From NCBI GenBank assembly GCA_947499125.1, contig CANMMP010000002.1:310001-374000 (forward strand): a DNA stretch of 64,000 bases, read 5' to 3'. Position numbers and translations under genes: made by a program. Below are positions 44,861-53,916 of this stretch, one piece after another (the first letter of the stretch is position 1; the number at the start of each line of letters is the position of its first letter). Origin of the DNA: an uncultured Pontibacter sp. (GTDB lineage: Bacteria; Bacteroidota; Bacteroidia; Cytophagales; Hymenobacteraceae). The notes beneath the pieces are model-generated. The model was not told the origin of the DNA. It was given only the letters and a program-made list of their open reading frames with translations, and searched no databases.

Positions 44861-46462
44861 ATGAATACCAGATTCATAAAAAATATAGCGCTGGCCGGTG
44901 TAATTACGCTTACTGCCGTAGCCTGCGACCATAGCCTGGATATTACGCCGAAGTACGATGTAGTGTCGTCGAAGGTGTACCAGGACTTTAACAACTATAA
45001 GCCTATCCTTGCCAAACTATACGCCGGTTACGCAGTAACAGGGCAGCAGGGCCCGGCAGGTCGTCCGGATATCGGCGGCATCGACGAGGGTTTCTCTAAC
45101 TACCTGCGTCAGTACTGGCAGGCACAGGAGCTAACCACTGACGAGGCTATTATCTCCTGGAACGACGGTAACCTGCGCGACCTCCACGACATGGACTGGA
45201 CCTCTACAAACGAGTTCCTGCGTGCACTTTACGACCGTATCTTTTACCAGGTATCACTTACAAACGAGTTTATTAGAGAAACTACTGACGGTAAGCTTGG
45301 AGAGCGTGGTATAACAGGGGCTGACCTGGAGCAGGCCAAGTACTTCCGTGCAGAGGCCCGTTTCCTGAGAGCGCTTAGCTACTGGCATGCCCTGGACCTG
45401 TATGGTAATGTACCTTTCGTAACAGAAGAAGACAAAGTAGGTTTCTTCCTGCCGGAGCAAACTAACCGCCAGGACCTGTTCAACTACATCGAAGCAGAAT
45501 TGCTGGACATTGAAGATGACCTGGTTGCTGCCCGCATGAACGAGTATGCCCGTGCTGACCAGGCTGCTGCCTGGACCCTGCTAACTAAGCTATACCTGAA
45601 TGCCGAAGTATACACCGGCCAGGCCAAGTATACCGAAGCCATTACCTACGCTCAGAAAGTAATTGATGCAGGTTATACATTAGAAGAGGATTACGATTAC
45701 CTGTTCCTTGCTGATAACCATGAGTCAACTGAGATCATCTTCCCGATAGCATTTGATGGTTTAAGAACTACTACCTGGGGTGGTATGACTTACCTGGTGC
45801 ACGCACCGGTTGGTGGCAACATGACGGCCTCTGAATTTGGTATAAACGGTGGCTGGGCTGGTTTACGCACTACCAAAAACATCGTAAACCTGTTTGATGA
45901 CCCAAGCGGTAACACCGACGATCGTGCTAACTTCCACTCATCAGGCCAGAACCTGGAAATTGACGACATCTTCACTTTTACAGAAGGATACGCCATTACC
46001 AAGTATAAGAACGTGACGAAAGAAGGCGTAAAAGGCTCTGACCCTGCAGGCGACCACCCGGATACCGACTTCCCGATGTTCCGTTTAGCTGACGTGTACC
46101 TGATGTATGCCGAAGCTGTGCTGCGTGGCGGCCAGGGTGGTAGCATTACAGATGCTGTTGGCTATATAAACGAGCTGCGTGAGCGTGCTTACAACGGTTC
46201 TTCTGAAGGCAACATTACACAGAGCCAGCTTACATTGCCATTCATTATTGATGAAAGAGCGCGCGAACTTGTTTGGGAAGGACACCGCAGAACAGACCTT
46301 ATCCGTTTTGACCGCTTTACAGGCAGCAACTATGTATGGCCATGGAAAGGTGGCGTGAAAGAAGGCACCGGCGTTGAGGATTTCAGAACACTGTTCCCGC
46401 TGCCAAACACCGACCTGACTGCTAACCCGAACCTGGAGCAGAACGACGGTTATACAAGATAA
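44861..46462 (+). CDS. SusD/RagB-type nutrient-binding lipoprotein
   Basis: From the ATG at 44861 the product is 533 residues (an in-frame TTG lies three codons upstream). It has a lipoprotein signal (AGVITLTAVAC), a SusD helical scaffold with the tetratricopeptide-like stretch AKYFRAEARFLRALSYWHALDLYGNVPFV, and the C-terminal motif LVWEGHRRTDLIRFDRF with FPLPNTDLTANPNLEQNDGY. SusD caps SusC on the cell surface and captures glycan. A stem-loop 10 bases after the stop may set the SusD/SusE ratio. Confidence 0.96.
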   Translation: MNTRFIKNIALAGVITLTAVACDHSLDITPKYDVVSSKVYQDFNNYKPILAKLYAGYAVTGQQGPAGRPDIGGIDEGFSNYLRQYWQAQELTTDEAIISWNDGNLRDLHDMDWTSTNEFLRALYDRIFYQVSLTNEFIRETTDGKLGERGITGADLEQAKYFRAEARFLRALSYWHALDLYGNVPFVTEEDKVGFFLPEQTNRQDLFNYIEAELLDIEDDLVAARMNEYARADQAAAWTLLTKLYLNAEVYTGQAKYTEAITYAQKVIDAGYTLEEDYDYLFLADNHESTEIIFPIAFDGLRTTTWGGMTYLVHAPVGGNMTASEFGINGGWAGLRTTKNIVNLFDDPSGNTDDRANFHSSGQNLEIDDIFTFTEGYAITKYKNVTKEGVKGSDPAGDHPDTDFPMFRLADVYLMYAEAVLRGGQGGSITDAVGYINELRERAYNGSSEGNITQSQLTLPFIIDERARELVWEGHRRTDLIRFDRFTGSNYVWPWKGGVKEGTGVEDFRTLFPLPNTDLTANPNLEQNDGYTR

Positions 46463-46472
46463 AAAAGGTATG

Positions 46473-46502
46473 ATGAGGCTGCAGTGAAAGCCGCAGCCTC
46501 AT
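46473..46502 (+). promoter_or_regulatory. Stem-loop between SusD and SusE genes
   Basis: ATGAGGCTGC and GCAGCCTCAT form a perfect 10-bp stem with a 10-base loop, 10 bases past the SusD stop. The following T run is short, so partial termination or protection of the susCD mRNA end is more likely than full termination. Confidence 0.55.
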
Positions 46503-46532
46503 TCTTATAAAACATCATAATTAATTTAGTTT

Positions 46533-47597
46533 ATGAAAAACTGGCTGAATAAATATTGTTTGTTCTTCGTCGCAACGCTGGCCCTGATGAGCTGCGAGAA
46601 AGATGAAGATATAATTACGGTGCGAACCGAGGGAAGTCCACAACTGGAAGCTTCCGCAGCATCGGTAGAACTGATGCAGGAAAATGGAGAAGAAGAAGCA
46701 CTGACACTAACCTGGTCACCGCTCTCTATGAACTGGAGCAACTCTGACGTTTCGTATGATGCTGTTCGTTATGTTATAGAATTTGCACCTGCCGATAGCG
46801 ACTTTGATCCAAAAGCTGAAGTGGCGGTAACAGGCGCAACTTCAAAAACTTTTACAGTAAAGGAGCTAAATGCCGTTCTTACAAGACTTGAGCTTCCTGC
46901 TGGAGTACCAACTGAGGTGGACTTTCGTGTAAGCGCTGTTTATGCTAATAACGTAGCCCCTGTTTACTCGGATGTGCTATCGCTTACAGCTACTACTTAT
47001 CTTGATATTCCTGTTTATCCATCGTTATGGGTACCTGGCCAATATCAGGGCTGGAGTCCTGATGTGGCTCCTCGTGTTTCTTCGCCGAAAGATGATGGCA
47101 AGTATGAGGGTTATGTTTTCATGAATGTTGCTGACGGGTTTAAGTTTACAAGCAACCCGGACTGGGATCATACAAACTATGGCGATGGCGGAACAGGCAA
47201 ACTTAGCAGTGATGGCGGTGCCGGTAACTTAACTGTTACTGAGCCGGGTTATTACCAGCTTAAAGCAAACACTAACGACATGACCTGGTCTGCGATTAAA
47301 ACAGAGTGGGGCGTTATAGGTGATGCTACCGGCAGCTGGGATAATGATACAGACCTGACATACGATGCAACCGAAGGAGTTTGGAAAGCAACTATGGAAT
47401 TAAGCACAGGAGCGATCAAATTCAGAGCTAACGATAAATGGGATATTAACCTGGGCGACGAAAAAGACGATAGACCAGTTGATGGTATTTTGGAATATGG
47501 TTCAGATGATATTCAGGTAACAGAAGCTGGAACTTATGAAATTATACTTGACTTGAGTAACCCAGCATTCTATATGTATAAGTTGATCAAGCAGTAG
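46533..47597 (+). CDS. SusE-like outer-membrane starch-binding lipoprotein
   Basis: The 354-residue protein has a lipoprotein signal (FFVATLALMSC), an immunoglobulin-like N-terminal domain (EEEALTLTWSPLSMNWSNSDVSYDAVRYVIEFA, typical of SusE), and two C-terminal starch-binding-like modules with the shared pattern VPGQYQGWSPDVAPRV and GVIGDATGSWDNDTDL. SusE/SusF proteins hold alpha-glucan at the cell surface. It is the third gene of the susCDE unit and is followed by a strong terminator. This module type is the best clue that the transporter set handles alpha-glucans. Confidence 0.88.
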   Translation: MKNWLNKYCLFFVATLALMSCEKDEDIITVRTEGSPQLEASAASVELMQENGEEEALTLTWSPLSMNWSNSDVSYDAVRYVIEFAPADSDFDPKAEVAVTGATSKTFTVKELNAVLTRLELPAGVPTEVDFRVSAVYANNVAPVYSDVLSLTATTYLDIPVYPSLWVPGQYQGWSPDVAPRVSSPKDDGKYEGYVFMNVADGFKFTSNPDWDHTNYGDGGTGKLSSDGGAGNLTVTEPGYYQLKANTNDMTWSAIKTEWGVIGDATGSWDNDTDLTYDATEGVWKATMELSTGAIKFRANDKWDINLGDEKDDRPVDGILEYGSDDIQVTEAGTYEIILDLSNPAFYMYKLIKQ

Positions 47598-47623
47598 AAA
47601 TTCTAACTGTTCAGAAATACGAA

Positions 47624-47663
47624 AAGAACCCGGCAATGCATATTTGCCGGGTTCTTTTTTTAT
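47624..47663 (+). terminator. Terminator after the SusE-like gene
   Basis: AAGAACCCGGCAA pairs exactly with TTGCCGGGTTCTT (13 bp) and is followed by a T-run. It ends the susCDE-like transcript; the GH13 gene at 47762 must have its own promoter. Confidence 0.9.
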
Positions 47664-47761
47664 ATTAGGATTTTAAAATGTAAACCAGCGATAAACGGTT
47701 TTAGCTGCAATAAGGTATAAAAAAGATGCAACTATAACCGTTTTTACAGAAGCATTCGTCT

Positions 47762-49336
47762 ATGAAAAAAAGCAACCTATACCGCCTGCTGCCAGCCATT
47801 GCGCTACTGGCGGCAAGCGCCTGCAGCACGCCCGAAAAGCTGGTCACGCAACCCGACGAAAAAGTTAGCCAGTGGCCACGTGGTGTATCTTACGAGATAT
47901 TTGTGCAGTCTTTCTGCGATTCGGATAACGATGGTATCGGCGATATAAAAGGCATGACCTCGAAACTGGATTACCTGGATGACCTGGGTATTGAAGCGGT
48001 CTGGTTAATGCCGATGAGTCCTTCGCCGTCGTACCACAAGTATGATGTGACGGACTATTACGGCATACACCCGGACTACGGCACCATGGAGGATTTTAAA
48101 GCGTTTGTGGATGAGGCACACAGTCGGGGCATAAAAGTAGTTATCGATTTGGTGCTGAACCATTCGGGCAAAGACCATCCCTGGTTTAAAGAAGCTGCTG
48201 CTAACCCCGAAAGCCCGTACCGCGACTATTACGTATGGGCCCACAAAGATGACCCGATGACCACAGGCGAAGGCAAAACCACCGGGGCCGACTCGTATAA
48301 CACCCGCCACTGGCACAGCGTGGAAGGCGACGACTATAAATATTTTGGCTACTTCTGGGGCGGCATGCCCGACCTTAATTTCGATAACCAGAAGCTGCGC
48401 GAAGAAACCTATAAGATTGGCCGCTACTGGCTGCAGGAAGTTGGTGTAGATGGTTTCAGGCTGGATGCGGCGCGTCATATTTTCCCGGATGACCGCGAAG
48501 CTGATAACCATGATTTCTGGAAGGAGTTTAAAGCAGAAATGCAGAAAGCGAAGCCTGATGTATACCTGGTAGGCGAAGTATGGGCCGAAGCCGACAAAGT
48601 AGCACCTTATACCAAAGGCTTACCAGCCTTGTTTAACTTCGAGATGAGCTGGGCTATACTTCGCGCCCTGAAAAATGGTAACGGAGATTCGCTGGCAACT
48701 ATACATGCCCAGGTTATGGATCTGTATGAAAAGCAAAACCCTGATTTTATAGATGCCACCATCCTGAGCAACCACGACCAGAACCGCATTATGAGCGAAG
48801 TTGGCAACGATATGCAAAAGGCAAAAATGGCTGCAGCGCTGTTGTTCACGCTTCCGGGCTCCCCTTACATTTATTACGGCGAAGAGATAGGTATGCGCGG
48901 TAAAAAACCTGACGAACAGATACGGGAGCCGTTTATCTGGAATGCACCGCACCAGGACAGCTGCCGCACTACCTGGCTACAGCCGCAATACAGCACCGAC
49001 CAGTCAATAATACCGATGGCTATGCAGGCCGAGGATGGCAACTCTATACTTAGCCACTATAAAAACCTGATCGGGCTTCGTAACAACAGCACCGCGCTAA
49101 CCTTTGGCGATATTGATCCTGTTACTTTTGATAACAGCTCAGTAAGTGGATTTGTACGTGCCCACGAAAGCGAAGAACTGCTGGTGCTGCATAACGTATC
49201 GGGTAATCTGGCAACTATAACCATACCGGAAGAACTGCAGCATTTTAGAAAAGTAAAGTACCAGCATAACAATAGCAGAGCGAATGGAAGGAATGTACAG
49301 TTGCCACCTTACAGCACACTTATACTTAGCAGGTAA
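47762..49336 (+). CDS. GH13 alpha-amylase-type lipoprotein
   Basis: The 524-residue protein has a lipoprotein signal (LLPAIALLAASAC) and a complete GH13 enzyme. Visible elements are a calcium-binding-like loop DSDNDGIGD, conserved region I DLVLNHSG, nucleophile Asp235 in GFRLDAARH, acid/base Glu272 in LVGEVWAE, and Asp339 in LSNHDQNR. The C-terminal beta-sandwich starts near residue 430. It should degrade starch- or maltooligosaccharide-like glucans in the periplasm or on the surface, the job done by SusG or SusA in Bacteroides. galM follows after 7 bases, so they are one transcript. Confidence 0.93.
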   Translation: MKKSNLYRLLPAIALLAASACSTPEKLVTQPDEKVSQWPRGVSYEIFVQSFCDSDNDGIGDIKGMTSKLDYLDDLGIEAVWLMPMSPSPSYHKYDVTDYYGIHPDYGTMEDFKAFVDEAHSRGIKVVIDLVLNHSGKDHPWFKEAAANPESPYRDYYVWAHKDDPMTTGEGKTTGADSYNTRHWHSVEGDDYKYFGYFWGGMPDLNFDNQKLREETYKIGRYWLQEVGVDGFRLDAARHIFPDDREADNHDFWKEFKAEMQKAKPDVYLVGEVWAEADKVAPYTKGLPALFNFEMSWAILRALKNGNGDSLATIHAQVMDLYEKQNPDFIDATILSNHDQNRIMSEVGNDMQKAKMAAALLFTLPGSPYIYYGEEIGMRGKKPDEQIREPFIWNAPHQDSCRTTWLQPQYSTDQSIIPMAMQAEDGNSILSHYKNLIGLRNNSTALTFGDIDPVTFDNSSVSGFVRAHESEELLVLHNVSGNLATITIPEELQHFRKVKYQHNNSRANGRNVQLPPYSTLILSR

Positions 49337-49343
49337 ATAGTAC

Positions 49344-50387
49344 ATGAATATAAAAAAAGAACTCTTCGGGAAATTGCCTGATGGCCGAGATGCCTGGCTT
49401 TATAGTTTAAGCAACCGGCAGGGCATGCAGGTTAGCATCACAGACTATGGGGCTATAGTTACGCGCATTGTTACCCCTGATAAAAATGGTGAAATGGGCG
49501 ATGTGGCACTCGGCTTTGATGATATAAGTGGCTACATACCGAACGAACCTCACTTTGGCGGCATTGTGGGTCGCTTTGCCAACCGCATTGCCAACGGAGA
49601 GTTTACTTTAAACGGACAAACCTATAAGCTGGCTCAGAATGATGCGCCCAACCACCTGCACGGCGGAAATACTGGCTTCGACAGGATGCTTTGGCAAGTT
49701 GAAATGTTGGAAGAGGAGAATGCGGTAAAACTCATTTACCTGAGCAAAGATGGGGAAGAAGGCTACCCGGGAAACCTGCAGGTAACCGTAGTTTATACTT
49801 TAACCGATGCCAACGAACTGAAGATAGACTATCACGCTACCACCGACAAAGCAACACCTATCAACCTGACCAACCATAGTTACTTTAACCTGAGTGCCGG
49901 AAAGCAACCGGATATTCTGGACCATTTGGTAACTATAAACGCTGACCGTTACACCGAAACAAACGAAACCCTGATACCTACGGGCAAACTTGTACCTGTT
50001 GCCGGCACACCTTACGATTTCAGGGAGCCACACAGAATTGGCGAACGTATCAACAACCTGGAGGGCTATGGTTACGACCTGAATTATGAGCTGAGAAAAG
50101 GGGAGGAGAAGCTTACTTTTGCCGCTTCTGCGCTGGAGCCGGAAAGTGGGCGCACCCTGGAAGTATATACTACCCAACCTGGCGTGCAGCTTTATACCGG
50201 CTATTGGCTAAAAGGCAACCTGACAGGCCGAAACAGCACAACCTATAAACGCTACGCCGGCTTTTGCCTCGAAACACAGCATTACCCCGATTCGCCTAAC
50301 CAACCTGCTTTCCCGGATGCTATACTTAGGCCAGGCGAGGAGTATAAACACACTACCATTTACAAATTCGGAACACAGCAAGTATAA
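49344..50387 (+). CDS. galM: Aldose 1-epimerase (mutarotase)
   Basis: The 347-residue protein has the galactose mutarotase motifs: GRFANRIANGEF, NHLHGGNTGFDRMLW, catalytic His in NLTNHSYFNLSAG, and the catalytic Glu in GFCLETQHYPDSPNQPAFPD. It interconverts alpha and beta anomers of galactose or glucose, making beta-galactose released by GH2 usable for galactokinase. No signal peptide, so it is cytoplasmic. It is translationally close to the GH13 gene. Confidence 0.95.
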   Translation: MNIKKELFGKLPDGRDAWLYSLSNRQGMQVSITDYGAIVTRIVTPDKNGEMGDVALGFDDISGYIPNEPHFGGIVGRFANRIANGEFTLNGQTYKLAQNDAPNHLHGGNTGFDRMLWQVEMLEEENAVKLIYLSKDGEEGYPGNLQVTVVYTLTDANELKIDYHATTDKATPINLTNHSYFNLSAGKQPDILDHLVTINADRYTETNETLIPTGKLVPVAGTPYDFREPHRIGERINNLEGYGYDLNYELRKGEEKLTFAASALEPESGRTLEVYTTQPGVQLYTGYWLKGNLTGRNSTTYKRYAGFCLETQHYPDSPNQPAFPDAILRPGEEYKHTTIYKFGTQQV

Positions 50388-50434
50388 AAATCTGATGCCT
50401 GCATAGGTTGTCAGTAACTATAAATTAACACCAC

Positions 50435-53161
50435 ATGAAGCATATTTCCCTTCGATCGGCTATACTTTTCTCGGTAATGGCGCTGGGCAGCTGCCAGTCT
50501 CAGAAGCCGGCTCCGGACACAGCTATAAACAGCAACCAAACTGCCGCTACGCCACTTTATCAATCCGAAACTTATAGCATTTATCCGGATAGTGTTGTGC
50601 AGGGCGAGTACACGGCACGCGTTATTTCTGCCACCGAGCTCACCTCTAACTATCAGAGCCCGGTAAACGAATTTATGAGCCCGGAGGTGATCTTTAAGTT
50701 CGCCATCAATGGCCGCGACAACGAAATGGAACCCGGCTCGGATCATATCTTTAAATGTATTCCTGCGGATGGGGCTTGCGTTACGCCTGTTATAACATTT
50801 GGTAAGCGCTATGTAGACGATAAAGAAGTTCCTGCAGATGTGTACCTGGCACCTAACACGCAAATGAAAGTACGCCTCGATATGCGGCCTGTACTGGAAG
50901 CGTTCGAAAAGCAGGGCCTCTACACAACCCCAACCGGAGATAAGATCTATAAAGAAGATTTTAAAGGAATTTACATTGCCGGCAGCACCGACCCGCTAAG
51001 CTGGGATTTTGATAACCTGGGCAGCAGAGATAACATGCAGTTGCAGGACCCGGATGGCGACGGCATCTACGAGATCACCTTGTTAATGAATGAGAACCGC
51101 GACGAGAAAGTAACGGCCCAGGAATGGAAAATGAGCCGCAATACCAGCGCTTTCCCGCAATACGAGTCTGATTATCGGGTTTTAAATGCGTTGTATAACC
51201 TGGCTTTGGAGGAGATGATAAATGCCGTGGAGCCGGACAGCACTTTCCGGACTGGCAAAGAGTGGGCTGGCGTCTGGACGCGCGATATCAGTTATAGTAT
51301 CATTCTGTCGATGGGGCAGTTGCAGCCGAAGGTGTCGAAGTATAGCTTGATGCGCAAAGTAAAAGATGGCCGCATTGTGCAGGATACCGGAACAGGCGGC
51401 GCTTACCCGGTTTCCACGGACCGCATGATCTGGGCGGTGGCTGCCTGGGAAGTATACAAAGCTACCGGCGACGAAGCATGGCTGCGCGAAACCTATCCTA
51501 TCATCAAAAAATCGCTGGAAGCCGACCAGAAAAATGCCTACAACCCGGAAACCGGTATGATGCGTGGCGAGTCGTCGTTCCTGGACTGGCGCGAACAAAC
51601 TTACCCGCGCTGGATGCAACCTGCCGATATTTATGAGTCGGAGAACCTGGGCACGAATGCCGCACATTACCAGGCCAACATGGTTGCCGCCCAAATGGCT
51701 GATGCCTTGAACGATAAAGCCGCTGCAGCTAACTTCAGGAAGATGGCTGAAAGTATAAAAGCAGGTATAAACAAGCAGCTTTGGCTGGAAGAGAAAGGCT
51801 ATTATGGTCAATACCTGTATGGCAGAAACTATAAAATATTATCACCGAAATCTGAAACGCTGGGAGAGGCTTTAAGCGTAATTTTTGGCGTGGCCGACGA
51901 AGCCCGTAGCAAAAAGATTGTCGAGAGTACTCCTGTAACTGCTTTCGGTATCCCGAACATATACCCGCAAATACCCGGCATTCCGCCTTATCATAATAAC
52001 GGCATCTGGCCTTTTGTGCAGTCGTACTGGAGTCTGGCCGCAGCCAAAGCTGGCAACGAAACAGCCCTTACCGAAAGTATAAGTGCCATTTACCGTCCGG
52101 CTGCCCTGTTCCTTACAAATAAGGAAAACTTTGTAGCCGCCACCGGCGATTATGCAGGCACCCAGGTAAACTCCAGCAACATGCTCTGGAGCCTGGCAGG
52201 CAGCTTAAGTATGGTGTACAAGGTATACTTCGGGATGGAGTTTAAAGCGAACGAGCTTGAGCTGAATCCCTTTGTACCTAAGGCCTTTGCCGGAAATCAT
52301 AAACTTACAAATTACCGCTACCGCAATGCCATGCTTAACATTGAGCTAAGCGGATACGGCAACGAGATAAAAAGTATAACCATGGATGGAAAACCCATGG
52401 AGCAGGCTGTAATTCCGGGGAGCTTAACAGGCAACCATACTATAAAAATAGAACTGGCAAATAACCAGGTTGGCGGAGAGCAAAACTATACCACAGACTA
52501 TACAACCACCGAAACACCACAGGTAAGCTATACTTCCGGCAAACTAAGCTGGCCGGCAATTAAAAATGCAGTGAGCTACCAGGTATACAAAAACGGCCAA
52601 CTGCAGGAGAATACTACGAGCACCAACTATACGGTGGCAAACGATAGCTATGCCGAGCTTATGGTGTTGGCCGTAGATCAGAATGGTGTAACCTCGTTTG
52701 GCAGCGAACCTATAGTTGTAGCCCCCGAAAAGTATAAACTGGTGTACGAACTGGAAAAATCACTGCCGAAAGCTACCCAACCATACCGCGATTTTTCCGG
52801 TAGCGGGTTTGTGGAGATAAGCAAAACAAAGAACAGGGAAGTGAAGCTAAGTATAACAGTGCCCGAAGATGGTGTGTATGCTGTCGATTTCAGGTATGCG
52901 AATGGCAACGGACCTATTAACACAAGCAACAAAGCAGCAATAAGAACACTGAAGGTAGGTGGCAATTTTGCAGGAACTATAGTTTTGCCGCAACGTGGCA
53001 GTGCCGAGTGGAGCAACTGGGGTTTTACCAATGCAGTAGAAGTTCCGCTTAAAAAAGGTAAACAAACTATAAGCCTTACTTTTGAGCCTCACAACGAGAA
53101 CATGCACGGCGAAGTGAACCAGGCCATGCTCGATTATATGCGCGTTATCAAAATAAAGTAA
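50435..53161 (+). CDS. (alpha/alpha)6-barrel glycoside hydrolase lipoprotein with FN3 and CBM-like domains
   Basis: The 908-residue protein has a lipoprotein signal (AILFSVMALGSC), an N-terminal beta domain (about 30-230), an (alpha/alpha)6 toroid (about 250-640) with motifs GKEWAGVWTRDISYSIIL, DWREQTYPRWM and NNGIWPFVQSYWSLAAAKAG, an FN3-like domain (about 695-765) and a C-terminal CBM6/35-like domain (about 775-905). The toroid places it among six-hairpin glycosidases (amylo-alpha-1,6-glucosidase, trehalase or MGH1-like families); the exact family cannot be fixed. In this cluster a debranching or exo-alpha-glucosidase role is plausible (inference). Terminator follows. Confidence 0.75.
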   Translation: MKHISLRSAILFSVMALGSCQSQKPAPDTAINSNQTAATPLYQSETYSIYPDSVVQGEYTARVISATELTSNYQSPVNEFMSPEVIFKFAINGRDNEMEPGSDHIFKCIPADGACVTPVITFGKRYVDDKEVPADVYLAPNTQMKVRLDMRPVLEAFEKQGLYTTPTGDKIYKEDFKGIYIAGSTDPLSWDFDNLGSRDNMQLQDPDGDGIYEITLLMNENRDEKVTAQEWKMSRNTSAFPQYESDYRVLNALYNLALEEMINAVEPDSTFRTGKEWAGVWTRDISYSIILSMGQLQPKVSKYSLMRKVKDGRIVQDTGTGGAYPVSTDRMIWAVAAWEVYKATGDEAWLRETYPIIKKSLEADQKNAYNPETGMMRGESSFLDWREQTYPRWMQPADIYESENLGTNAAHYQANMVAAQMADALNDKAAAANFRKMAESIKAGINKQLWLEEKGYYGQYLYGRNYKILSPKSETLGEALSVIFGVADEARSKKIVESTPVTAFGIPNIYPQIPGIPPYHNNGIWPFVQSYWSLAAAKAGNETALTESISAIYRPAALFLTNKENFVAATGDYAGTQVNSSNMLWSLAGSLSMVYKVYFGMEFKANELELNPFVPKAFAGNHKLTNYRYRNAMLNIELSGYGNEIKSITMDGKPMEQAVIPGSLTGNHTIKIELANNQVGGEQNYTTDYTTTETPQVSYTSGKLSWPAIKNAVSYQVYKNGQLQENTTSTNYTVANDSYAELMVLAVDQNGVTSFGSEPIVVAPEKYKLVYELEKSLPKATQPYRDFSGSGFVEISKTKNREVKLSITVPEDGVYAVDFRYANGNGPINTSNKAAIRTLKVGGNFAGTIVLPQRGSAEWSNWGFTNAVEVPLKKGKQTISLTFEPHNENMHGEVNQAMLDYMRVIKIK

Positions 53162-53182
53162 GTATAACTTTACCCGAACTAT

Positions 53183-53220
53183 AAACCCTCCTGCCGGTAT
53201 AAAAACTGGCAGGAGGGTTT
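53183..53220 (+). terminator. Terminator at the end of the carbohydrate cluster
   Basis: AAACCCTCCTGCC pairs exactly with GGCAGGAGGGTTT (13 bp), 22 bases past the stop of the glycosidase gene, with a T-rich tail. It marks the cluster's right boundary. Confidence 0.88.
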
Positions 53221-53313
53221 TGTTTTTAGGTGAGATTAATTGTGAGCTTTTATAGTTAGCGCAACGCCTGAGAGGCAGTTAGCGTAAGTCAATCTAACTA
53301 AACAACGCTCTAT

Positions 53314-53868
53314 ATGTTTTCCTATATATTTCAGGATTGGGAGGCCAACAAGCATAACATCAAAGGTCAGCTTGTAATGGTACTTTTCCGATTAGCTCAC
53401 CCGGCTTCAAAAAATAAGTTTTTCAGAATTCTGTGGCTGCCTTACCTCATTTTCTACAAGGTGGTTGTAGAATGGTTTATGTGTATCGAACTGCCGCACT
53501 GGACAAAAGTAGGCTCAGGTTTATACTTGGGTCATGGCCACTCGCTGGTGGTTAACGGCTGTTCGGTTATCGGTAAGAACTGTTTTATCAGGCATTGTAC
53601 TACACTGGGCAACGTGCGCTACCCCGACGGCACCTATTCCGATTCGCCTCACCTTGGCGATAATGTGGAACTGGGCGCGAGCGTGAGTATTATTGGCGGC
53701 GTAAAGATTGGCAATAACGTGAAGATAGGAGCCGGTGCTGTGGTAGTGAAAGACATACCCGACAACTGTGTGGCTGTTGGCAACCCTGCCCGCATTATTA
53801 AAAGGCTTGATCCTATAAATGAGCCTCAGGCAGCCATGCCAAACGAGGCTTTACTTACCGAAGTATAA
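53314..53868 (+). CDS. Hexapeptide-repeat acyltransferase (serine acetyltransferase-like)
   Basis: The 184-residue protein has an N-terminal helical part with a hydrophobic stretch (LWLPYLIFYKVVVEWF) and a left-handed beta-helix of hexapeptide repeats (about 65-165): GSGLYLGHGHSLVVNGCSVIG, LGDNVELGASVSIIGGVKIGNNVKIGAGAVVVKDIPDN, and the closing AVGNPARIIKR. This is the pattern of CysE-like O-acetyltransferases used in cysteine or polysaccharide biosynthesis. The membrane-like N terminus and the lack of cys genes nearby favour a sugar- or polysaccharide-modifying role. Confidence 0.82.
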   Translation: MFSYIFQDWEANKHNIKGQLVMVLFRLAHPASKNKFFRILWLPYLIFYKVVVEWFMCIELPHWTKVGSGLYLGHGHSLVVNGCSVIGKNCFIRHCTTLGNVRYPDGTYSDSPHLGDNVELGASVSIIGGVKIGNNVKIGAGAVVVKDIPDNCVAVGNPARIIKRLDPINEPQAAMPNEALLTEV

Positions 53869-53916
53869 TCAGGAAATAACACCGGAAGTACATCGCCTGT
53901 ACCTTAACTTTTACCT

